The notes beneath the pieces were generated by a model that was not told the DNA's origin, made no database searches, and saw only the letters and a program-made list of their open reading frames with translations. Shown here piece after piece: positions 26,801 through 38,800 of a DNA stretch of 64,000 nt. Each line of letters opens with the position of its first letter. Positions within the stretch are counted from its first letter, which is position 1. Origin of the DNA: Phoronis australis (lineage: Eukaryota > Phoronida > Phoronidae); NCBI GenBank assembly GCA_002633005.1, contig NMRA01000307.1, forward strand, positions 192,687 to 256,686. The letters are read 5' to 3'. The position numbers and the translations under genes are program-made.

Positions 26801-29800
26801 TGCAAAGTAAGTTGGCAAACAATCAAATTATTTATCGTTCAAAAGGAGTGCTTCACTAACAGACATCATTCACTTGCAGATTTTTGTAATGTCTCTCAGA
26901 CTTCAATATCAAGATGCTGTGTACTGTCAGGATTACATCTTCATTGTGAAGTTGCCATTGGGTGAAAATATTTCATATAATAGTGAAGTTGAGTCATTGC
27001 GCATGTGGTAGTGTTATCTATGTTGTTGCCGCAGATATTTTGCGGAATTAGTTCTTATACAATCAGAAATTTCCGTTCAAAGTACACTGAAACTCGTTGT
27101 GTTATTTTATAAACAGAACTAAAAAGTAAAGTTTTGTAATTATATCAAAGTTTATTTCAAGTTCAGGTTTTGTGTTCTTTCCTTGCCTTAACCTGTGGTT
27201 TATCTCATTTCACTGCTCTATGTGTTTGTTAAGGGCTTATGAAGTGTTGCATGACAGAGAAGGAAAGAATGAAAAGGAACTGACTGTAGCTAAAGGAGAA
27301 ATTGTAGAGGTAAGGTTGAACTTAGGGTTTGTTTTTCTCAAGGTTAGTTTGTTGCACTGCTGGGGTATTCATTTTGTTATATGAAACATGTTGTGTTGCA
27401 ATGACATTGTTTTTGTTTAAAAGGACAGTATCGTTTTTACGGACAAAAATGCTTTTTCGGGCTTATTGTTTGATGGGATAGTCTTTCTGAAGTTACTAGC
27501 TTCGACCAAAGCTGTAAAACAGCAAAATCTGTTGTGTGTTTGTGATTTTATTCCAAATCACCAATTCACGCAGTCATCTGTCAGTTGAAGTCGAGGCCGA
27601 TATCTTTGCCATTTAAATACTCTTGAAAATGTTCTACTATATAGCTTGTGGGACTTGGCTCAGCAGCAGAGCGTTTGTTCGCTATTGAAGAGATAGTGGT
27701 TTGTGGCTTCTACTATTTCCCTATGGGACGTTCAAAACGCTTAAAGGAATACTGTCATCTTTTTGATTTTCTCTAAATGTATTGAATATATCTTCATCAT
27801 TACTTGTCAATAACTGCGTTGAGCTAATTTTATTTCTGTCTTAGTTGATTGACAACAGCCGCAACTGGTGGAAGCTGCGCAATGCCTATGGGAAGACTGG
27901 CCACGCCCCCTACACTATCCTGAAGGAAGTGGAGAGTGATCACCCGCTGATGAGTGGTGACAATTTTACAGACAACGACGGAGTGAGTTGAATGTCATCT
28001 CTTTGTGGAGATTTTAAATTGCATAGTGATTTGTGTTATAGTTGTGCTTGAAAACTAATATTTTGTGATTGCTTTGTGTCTGTTGAGGACGTATCTGCTT
28101 TCAGTCTAGCTGATTGCTACTGTAAACTAAAATGTGTAGCATGATCATGTAACTTTGTTGAGATTCCCACGTTTAGAGCAAGAAGCTGGCTACGTAACGG
28201 TCCGTGGAAACTGCTAGTGTTATAAGAAGTGAAGGCGCTCGCACAACTTTATGTGAAACATGTTCACTTCTTCAGCTAGTCTTAGATATTGTAAAATCTT
28301 TAGTTAGTCGGCTAGTGCGATGCACATAAAGTTTTAGTCACTAGTTTAAGGTAAACACTGAGAAATTATGTATTTGTTCTATACCCCAGATTCAACTTTT
28401 CGATTAGACATATGTTTTTTGTTGAATACATTTACAGAGTAATCTGGGTGAGCCCAGACTCTTTCAAACTCTGTTTGATCGGTCAGATAAATTGGGATTT
28501 CTCGTTATTTACAGTACAAGACAAAAGTGGCCAGATATAATACTGTTTTTGTGGTCATGACGGTCAATTTGCAAAATTCTAATTACAAAATGGCTTATCC
28601 TTCATATTACCTTTCCTATTCTGGTGAAGAATTTAGCTTCTGGCAAGATGCCATGACGGGGGAATTCTGGGTTATGGTGTCTGATTACCTATGGCTTGTA
28701 CTGTAGATTGCATCACTTTGTCTCATTAGATGTGCGATCCGTTTCATGAACAGTGGCTCAAAGCAGAAATTTGGTCTTAAGCACCACACAATAATTTCCG
28801 AAAAATATTTAAAAGTTTAAGATCTCTGGGAATTTAACACTTAACTGCTATTGACTGGGATACTATGAAAACTGATGCTCTCATAATTATTTGGCTGTTA
28901 AACCTTTATTCAACAGTTGTGAAGTGGGAACATAAGGTCAAATTTCTGTCTCAAGTCTTCAGTCACTTTTCAAGGGACCCCTAATTTACACGAGTTTTGC
29001 TGTGTTGTCTGTTTGCAGGTAGTCATATTCAGCTTCTCATGCTGCATCTATTTTGTGAATTTCAGGTCGATGGGAGAAACATTTATCGAGAGCGTGACAA
29101 TACCCGCGACAGATATGGGGAGAGGGAAAGCGGTGGATACGCCGACTTCATCCCTCCACCCCCTGCTGCCGGCCCCCCTCCCCTTGTTCCACAGAAATCG
29201 AAACCAAGGAAAGGTGATTATTTTAGATAATTGTTCATGGTGCACTTCATGGCTCATGAATGTCAACAGCTTGGCATGTGACACGTTGCCTTTCCCTGTT
29301 ATGTTATATATACTTTCTTGAGAAAATTCTGGTACAATTAACACTCTTTGGACTGTTTTCTCCATATTAGCATAATAAGTCATCTCATTAGTAGTATTTA
29401 CATGGCAGGACTTGCCTTGGTAAAATTTTCGGGATGTTATATTTTTGTATACTCTTGGAACATTTCCATATGCAGCTTGTTTTTCCATTTTACTCACTGT
29501 GTGGCGCCAACGCATAAAAAATTTTTTCCTCAAAGGTTGGATTGCCATTTTCTACAGAATCCATTCCATTATATGAAATATGTTTGTTTCCCCGGCGTTA
29601 TTAGTAGTAAGTGAAAGTCATGTTTTTGTGTCAAAAGGTCATTTTTGGCTTTTACAACTATGCATGTTGATTTCCGAAATGTTATGTCACACAAGAATCT
29701 TGGTATACTAGACAATATAAAAATTTATAATTGATTAATTATGTACGTGCCCATATCTTATTGTTATATCTATTATGATTATTTCAAAACAAGAATGTTC

Positions 29801-32800
29801 TGTATGTTGTATGTTTGTGTTACTGTTAGTGGGTAATGTTTACAAATGTGCATCTTGTCAGTTCACACATATCTATGCAAGGTGGTAATGTAGAGTCAAC
29901 CTGTGTTGGCACATTTGAATGTGATGGGTGTGTACAAAGTGTAACCGTGTTATGGAAGTTTTTGAACAATATTGTTGACAGTGCTGGACATTTTTAGATG
30001 GATTACCAGTTAGCTTAACATTGTAAAGTAGGTGGAATTCAAGGTTACGACGAACAAAAAACAAAACAGTCATTATCAATGATTTCAGTGACATGATGGG
30101 CTATAGTGCAGCTTTTCAATCTTTTGAAGTCTTGACTTTAAATCTGGGCGTGCAGTTTGATCTTTGTACATGAAATTGAACTGGAAATGTTATGGTTTAC
30201 ATGGGTCACTGTGTAATTGTAGTTTGCACTTGCTGACCCCAGCAATAAAGCTATAAGTTCAAGACTGAACTTGAAATGTCAAGTTTAACCAAAGCTTTGA
30301 TTTTTCTCCAGTTTGTAGCTCAAGTGTACACTGGGACTAAATTCTCATCTTTGTAAACCATAACATACTGCAATACCAAATAATGGACTTGTCTTGAGCT
30401 GGAATCTAAGTAGACTGCGAGGTGTCATGAATAATTTTGAGTTTGGTATGGAAATTGAACCCCAAGGTGTGGACCGCAGGTCTTTTACCGTGGGTCTTAA
30501 ACCATGAGTTTTGGATTCCTGTGGTCAATCTGCTGATTCTTTATCTGCTTATAATTTTTATTTGTTTCTGTAAAATCACTTGTGCCAGTTCTTAATGGTT
30601 GTGATATGGGTTGGAGCTTCTAACATTACCTTGTCTCATGTGTTTCACCTCACCTGCTTTACGTAAAACAAGTTTCTTGTGAGAAAAACGAGATCACGTG
30701 TGTCTTCACAAGATATCGCTATACATTACAAATGAAGCATGTGTGATCACGTTGACTTCACTTGCAAGTGTCTTGCATGTACAGAGTGCAACCTTTATCT
30801 AACTCATTTATCATGGTGTGTTGATTGTTGGGTTGATAGGTGTTGGTGTTTCTTTTTGTCTACTAACTTTTCATGCCTGCTTTTGGTTCATAGTTTCATG
30901 TTTCCACAGAGTTAATTTGATGACAATGATGCTTCGACTTTAGAGACACGATTATATGAAACGTGTGAAATTATGTTGTTTGTGAATAGCACTCACTCAT
31001 GGGGATGCTGGTCAGTGACACTAAATATTGCTTTTTGAAATTTGGTATATGTAATCTGCGGTAAAAGTGAAATAAACAAGGTACCTCTTGAAAATGTCTG
31101 CTGGGAACCAGTCTTCACCAAGTAACGGCAATGTCCGTTATTCAGTTTAAACTGGTTCCCGGTAGCCATTTTCAACAGGGACCTGTTTACTCCACATTAA
31201 CCTAGTGCGCTGTTGTTTTTGCTTTCTTAGATTTATGCCCCTGCTCTGAAACTTCACCCACTAATTCTTTGTCACTGTTTGACTTATCGTTCAGCTTCAG
31301 TCTGTGTGCACTGGGTGCACTGTGTGCAAGTTTGTTTTGCAATTAGTATACTAACCACTTTCAAAGCTTTTTATAACATTCAGCTTCATAAACACATTTG
31401 AAAATGATTGCTGTTTATTAATTGCCCCAATAAGTTGAGCTATGGTCTTATTTTATGTTATATGGTCATTATTTTTGTTAAAACATCAAGAAATGCAATT
31501 GAATAATTTCTGTGATTTTGTTAATCTGTCTAACCGTATTGTTTATAATTTAACCTCGGTGTTGGTGAATCCAAAATTAATTACTATATATTAGTAAAAA
31601 TATTTCTAATTTCATAATATATAGTTGGTTGATTTGCTTCCCAGCATGTAGTCTGTAATATTTCTAATAAATTTTCATTTAACCTTATGAAGTGTTGTTT
31701 TCTTTGTGGTTAGTATACATTGCAAAACAGTCCCAGTACGTTCCACTTGCATGTTTGTTCTGTGTCCGTGTATTGGCAAGCTACAGTCTCTTGATTTAGA
31801 AATTCGGCTATTTAGCATTCAACAAGTTTGTGGGAAAACAAAACATTGTTAAAATCTGAGCTGGTGACCACTAAGCTTTACTCGGGACAAGAATAAAAAT
31901 TGACCTATGACATCGGTTGGAATTGGAAAATTTATCCAAAGTGTGACTTGCAATTTGTCAATTTTCAAATTTGGTCTTGAGTAAAGATTTGTGGTCATAA
32001 GACGCAATGTTCAGGCTACGATGGGAAGATGGATCAAAAGACGCAATGTTCACGCTGTGATGGGAAGATGGATCATGCCAAGGATGTCTCATTAGTGTCT
32101 AGAAGACATCAGTTTTACTAAGTATTCTTTTTGTTGCAAAGTTGACATCTCTTCAACAGACAACTTCTCTTGGGGGAGTTGCAATATAGGTTTCAAGGTT
32201 GAAGTGAAAATAGTTGTCTGTGGGATGTAATACTGTCACACATAGACAGACATGCACTCCACCTGTGGGATGTTATACTGTAAGCTGTCTTGCATAGACA
32301 GACATGAACTCTACTCAATCCCATGCGCGCATCCAGGGGGCTTGGGGGCTCATTCGAGTGGTGAAGTGGGCAAAAAGGTCCGCCCCTGAGAGACAAAAAG
32401 TCCAAGAAAATGGGACATAAGTCCACTAAATAAGTGCAAATTAACCCGCAATTCACAGTGGTACTCCTGTTTTTTTTTTTTTAGTCCGCCCGCTCTTTTG
32501 TTAGCAAAAGGTCCGCAACGTCAGGAATTTGTGCCCCCATATTGAAGGCTGGGTGCGCGCATGCCACCTGTGGGATGTTGTACTGTAAACTGTCGCACAT
32601 AGACAGACATGTACTCCACCTGTGGGATGTTAAACTAGAAACTGTCACACATAGACGAACATGCACTCCATCTGTGGAATGTTACACTGGAAACTGTCAT
32701 ACATAGACTGACGTGCTTACCAACTTTTTGCCAAGTCTTTTGTTCTTGTCACTCAGATGTGACAGATGTAAAGGGCCGTTTTCCTTGAGAAAAGTAAGTT

Positions 32801-35800
32801 TACAGTAATTAGCAGTTGTGCGTAATCGAAAGCACCATATTCATAGTAGCACCATATTCATAGTAGCACCATATTCATAGTAGCAACCAAACGCTTTACC
32901 ACTGAGTCAAATTCCAGGCATTAAATTGTGGAGTATTCTAAGGCTGTTTAAGAAGTAAATGGCAAATGCCAGGCAGACAATGACGAGAATTGGCGATTTA
33001 TGATAAAATCACAAAAACAAACATATTTTGTTGATAGCAAGTGATAGGTTTATTTCATGTAACAGGCCTCCTGTCCACATTACAAATATATAATACATAG
33101 AGAATACAAGATCTTTCAAATCTACAATAATTCATATCAAGGAACTCATTTTGACATTTCTCTGCATTAATCAATATCCGTATATCTCAGGTCTAAGCTG
33201 CGAGTAATATTGGTCCTATATATAGGTCTAAGGTAATAACTTCAACACATTTAATTACATTCAACAATAATCCCAAAGTTGCATTCTTCTGTCACAAAAA
33301 GGTTTATTTATGTCCCTTTGAACTTTGCCATGTCCCTTTAAACATTGTTATAGGGCCATATACCATTGACTTTCTAGTCTTGTTTGTGGGACTAGAAGTT
33401 CTCTGCTTCCATGTTGGCAGAGAAAGGAATGAAGAAAGGTGAAACATGCATAGTCAAATATAGCTGTTTACCAATCGTGAAGTGTCATTCCAGCCGATAA
33501 AATCTCACCAGTTTCGAACATTTGTTACTATTAAGTTGTCCTTGTCTCATTTTAAAGACTTTTAACCATGTTGTCAATAATGCACATATTCTTTCAACAC
33601 ATTGTCTGGTGGTAACTTTACTGAAAATTTGAGAAAATGAATTTCACTTGTCGGTCACATCATATGTCCTAGGTTGGGGAGATACTCTGAGTGAATTTAG
33701 CTGACAATTGTTTGTCATGACAACTACTTACAAGTTTGAACGCATGTTCATACATTACATACATACATACAGACAAACAAACGCATGCTCATACATTACA
33801 TTACATACATACATACAAGTTTGCATGCATGTTCATACATTACATACATACATACAGACAAACAAACGCATGTCGAACACATGCACAACACATAGTTATA
33901 ATGGGACCAGTTAAATTTAATATCGAGTGGTTTGAGATTTCCTGTCCAGTATCTTGTACTGCATCATCATGGGTAGCAAATATCTGAATGTCACTGAGGT
34001 TTACAAATTTCATCATATTCCATCATATTGTGGGCTAGAGTTGCCCTATACGTTGCGCTTACAAGTCATGAATAAACTGGTTTACCATATGCATGACGTG
34101 CTCCCCCAAATTTCACTGCTTTTAAGTGAAGTTGTGTACAAAAGGCAAGTCGCTCATTGTGTTTTGTTCCAGCAGGTTACGCAATAGAGGTTGATACATA
34201 TCAACAAAGGAAGCTCAGTTGCAATGTCTCATTTTACTTTTGTCCTTATCAGGGATAACAGGTGTTTTCTGTTCAAACAATGACAACTTTCAGTTTTTAA
34301 TGAGACATTTAGACTGCAGTGTGGGTGGCAACATTGCTAGCAACAGTCAGTCATTGTCACTGACATCCATCTATTATCCCTAATATACAAACAAACTAAA
34401 GAAGCTGGTCATCAAAGTGGTAAGTGCCTATTGTAATCCTAACTGGTAAGAACCATTCACAGTTGCTGGTTGGGTGGTGTATGTAAAGCCTTATGTTTGA
34501 CCATTTGAGAAGGCTTTGTTATTACAAATCTTTAGGCCCTTTCATACTAACTTAACTCCAGTAGGAGCAGAGGATTGGGGTAAGCTGGTAATTTAGTTGA
34601 AATATTCGTTTTGATGTTGAGCGCCATCTGGCGGGTTTATTCAAAAACACAAAATACTGAACAAGAAGCCATACAACTACAGAACATCTCGCCTCTGAGC
34701 CATAACATCGTTAAACAAGCGACAATAGTCCAAGTGCCTCAACTAAGTACTCATGTACTCAATGTCATATCACTATGGCATAAACTGTCACTGTCCAAAT
34801 ATCCAGTCCAATACCCATAGTGTTACTTGGCAAGCAAGCAAGTCATATGAAAGTGTATCTAAATAAAACAAGTACCAACTAAGAATGCATCACTAAGAGT
34901 AAAGAACAAGTAACTATAAAATACTTACTTAACAATTGCTCTATAGGACTAGGCCTATAACTACAAACCCGGGGTGGACTACCCAGGAATGTCGTGCCAA
35001 GGTGGTTAGTATCAGGAAATTTGGTACTTTGGTCGATGATCATACAACTGAATTTTTTCGCCTTACATCTATCATGTTCTTATTGAAGGCACCTACATAG
35101 AATGTACATGCATAGTAGGATTTATACGTCAAACATCGGTTATTTTATTGAACATAAGGTTTTTATGTTGAACATTGATCAGTGTGTAACTGAAGTGAAA
35201 GAAGCATCACGGCATTTGCCCATTGCTCCCAACTTGTTCGATTCTATAGCCCAACAACAAGTTGGGAAGATGACCCCTGTAGCCAATATCTTACATGACT
35301 GATAACTCCTTTCTGGCATTTATGGTTGGAGGGCCAACTCTCCTTTGTTCAATAATTGCTGTAATCGCCAATAGTGGTATCTAGCCAGACTGGGCTGTGC
35401 TGTTAAAAATAAATTTAAGTTATAACATATTTGAACATAAACCAATAGCATTTCGGAAATCCTCATCAAATGCTGATCGTGTATAGTTTTTGAATCGCCA
35501 AAATCGCCCAACTACAATCAAAGTTACAATCTACTTTAGTATTCTTTCCGAACGTACCAATTCGCTCTGGGTTTGACTGTGTTCACACATGGTCTGTAAT
35601 AGGCCTGATAGATAATGGGCCTGCCTGTTGTCATACCAGACAAAAGACTATGCTTGTCAGTTAACAGAGAAGCTAGATGTTATCACACGGCTCACAACCC
35701 ACTATGTCTAGTAAAGTCAGTGAACGGCAGAACGCCGTCAAGATTAATCAGAAAGCAAAGTAAATGTACGGTGACCTCTATTGGAAATTTCTCAACTTAA

Positions 35801-38800
35801 TACGAAATTGATACATTGGAAATAGACACAGCACATTTGATGGGCATAGTGGATTGTCAGTGAGTGAACATGAAAATATTAGTTTTTATTAATACAAATG
35901 TTTGGTTGGAGTATATAATACTTATTGCATTATCTGATCAACCATTATGTTTGCTTGACAGAGGAGAAACCCAAGTCAAAAACTGCTGAAATCCATGCAA
36001 GTAAGTAACTGTGTTAATTGCATGTCCATTGTCCCTTTAATTGGATTAGCACGATAAAGTGTTGGTGGAAAAGTTAAGAGTACATTGCTGTTGAGGATCT
36101 ATAGCAATGCAATAATTTTAAAGGTGCATTATTTTTACCTGTTTACCTGGAGAAGTGAAAACGGGATTAGATCTTTTAATCCTACAAAATCGGTTTTACC
36201 TTGACAGGATTCTATTTCCGATACCTACAAGAACATCAAAATCGTCAGCAATTCGGAAAACACTTTAGTGTATTGAGGTTGGTCAACCTTACAATTGCGA
36301 AATCAAAAAAGAGCATAATGCATTGTTAGTGTCTTAAATTGGCTCATCGTTTGGAATCAATTCAAGATCAGAGGAACATGGTGATGTTTTTAGACCAAAG
36401 CACTTCAGGGAAGAAAACATTGACAGGGAGGAATGCTGCTTTAGTTTTCCTTGTGGTTTTCTCATATCTTTTATTGACCAAAAGGCTTTAAGTTACTTTG
36501 CATTCGTGTTTTGCTGAAAAAAATTGATACACCAAACTGGTTTATTTTAAACACAAAAAGCTTGCAGCCTCTTTGCAAGTAGATTCAACTTTCAGATTAA
36601 GATCTTTGTTATGAGGAGATTTGTCTGCCACTGGTTCATCTTAGCCATTCATCGCACGAACACTCTTGTAATGTTAGTGTAACTCAAAAAGTTTTATTTG
36701 AAATCTTGTAATACATATGGCAATACTCCACTTAGTTTCATACACAAATAATTTTTGATTGTTATTTTCTGTTTTTTAAGGGCTGGTTACTTTACTGTAA
36801 GTAATGTTAATTTCCCAACAGTTGTTTGATGACATCTACACAGTGAAATCCATGCTAGTGATTATATAAAATTTTCTTATCCTATTAATGTCTGGCATAT
36901 TGTGTGCTAAATAGATAATTATCATACTTGTGCCAACTTTGCATGTTTACATTCCCACTTATACTTACTTGACAGGAGCTCAATCCAACCCCATTGATGA
37001 TGTGAATAGTGAGCTAAAGCAAAGATGGTCCAAAATACAGACTGGTCGTCCAAAATCCACGGCTTTTGTGTATGTAACAAGCAACTCGTCGCCTGCTGAA
37101 GTTAAAGAATGGCTAGGATCAAAGGGTTTCAGCGAAAGGTTTACTTTTTCACTTGATTACATATTTCAGTGATTTACCGTGTGAAATACTAAAATTATGT
37201 TGTGTTATTTGTATGTGTTACAATGTTTAAAGTGTATTTATAAGGACACGAAACCTGCTTTGGCGTATTACCAGATATTGAAAACAACTTTCCCATCCAG
37301 TTATCTCTGAAACAAAACAATGCTCTGTAACCCTCTTAAAAGTAATTTAAATTGTTTCTAGATATGCAAATAATTACAAATAGTGTTTATTATCTTACAA
37401 TCCCAAGATAGTTTAATATTAGAATGTTGAGATGTCGATATATTTCAGTAAGAAGCCCATAATGTTATAGTACTCACACTTAAGTCTGAACATTAAGCTG
37501 TTAGTTAATGTGGCTCTGTTTTTTTTGGAGGAGGGGAGATGTAGTGTGGTGGCGCTCTACTAGGGAGGGCTTGCATTGGATTACAAGTGGCAAGCTTATG
37601 CTACAGATCAAACTGCTGTGTTGTGAATGAGAATACCCACATAAACTAAACCTGCAGTTTTCTTTATTTTCTCTAGGACTCAGAAAGTCTTTGCAAACTA
37701 CACAGGGCGTGATATGTTTGAGCTGAGTCGGCACCAAGTTGAAAAAATCCTTGGGCATGATGAGGGATCGAGGTTGGAAAGTCAGTTAACAGTGCAGAAA
37801 AATATATGTGGGGTAAGTGCTTGCATGTTCATATAAAACTACTCACAGCGTATTTTTGAAAAATTACTCTACACTAGTCCATAATGCCTACTGGACCAAT
37901 TACAAAAACCTCTCATTTGGTATGAACACTAAACGACAGTGGTGCCCAAATTGAAGCTAAATCCAAATATCAGTCTAGTCCAGTATTCAAGTAGTCTTTT
38001 GTCCAGTACCACAACTCGCATATGGTACCAATTATCGACCACAGTTCGTAGAGATACTAAAACCAAATGACACTACATTCATCAGAGAATGGATGAAGCT
38101 TAAATGTGCTTCTATGTTGACAAATTTTTATCACATTTCTGTAGGTAAAAATGACCCTAACCAAGCTTTTCTAGCTGTACGATAAAATTCTCCAATTTGG
38201 AAAAATCGAAAATCTTAAGCCAAATTGAATTTTCTTGGTTTTGAAGATAAATAGAGCACATGTAATTTCGGAGTTCAGAGAATTTCTCAAATATGTTGTT
38301 TCGTATGAACAGAGTCTCAACATAGACTTGGCAGTTCATAAAATCACCAAAAATGGCCGCCAATGCAATATTTTCAAGTAGTGCACAACAAAGATGTGAA
38401 TGATCATTTGTTGTTGATTGTTATTTTTGACTGAATTTGAACAGTCAATATAGAAGATTTCTCAAACTTAGTTCAACCTCCAAGTATGACCAATGTCAAT
38501 TTAATGTTTCTCTGTCCCAAACTGAAGAACTCTTACCATAATTCTATTTCACGTTGTCCATGCTTTGTTTATTTTCCCAGGAGCACTCAGTAGTTGCTAG
38601 ACTGTAAAATTTTTGGCTAATTAATAAGAACTAATTAATGGCTAATTGATAAGAACTAAATGTGAGATGTTCAAATATAAAAGATAGTCAATCCTCGTTT
38701 CCCCAATGAATACCAAATTTATCCAGCTGATTGGTTTGTAAAGTAATGTCACAGATCTTGCTTATGAAAGCAAAAATTGTAGTTAAACTTTATCAGAGAA

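Larger units (their letters stand above)
29214..35961 (+). other. EPS8: EPS8 intron N-O (6.7 kb)
   Basis: No supported exon. It contains a foldback element (31067-31195), a 45-bp direct duplication near 32030, a minisatellite interrupted by a TIR element (32213-32720), a SINE-like copy (32876-33025), a tetranucleotide-rich block (33750-33870) and a single TIR end near 34545. 29214-31060 shows nothing recognisable. Confidence 0.8.

Noticed and set aside
29048-29548. 166-codon minus-strand open frame
   Set aside because: It overlaps EPS8 exon N in antisense; its openness over the exon is a shadow of the coding frame and the rest shows no family features.
32757-32793. Candidate EPS8 exon with good splice sites (gtcactcag / gtaagt)
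   Set aside because: In the phase dictated by exon N it hits a TGA after ten codons. It would give a protein ending after SH3 and has no family support.
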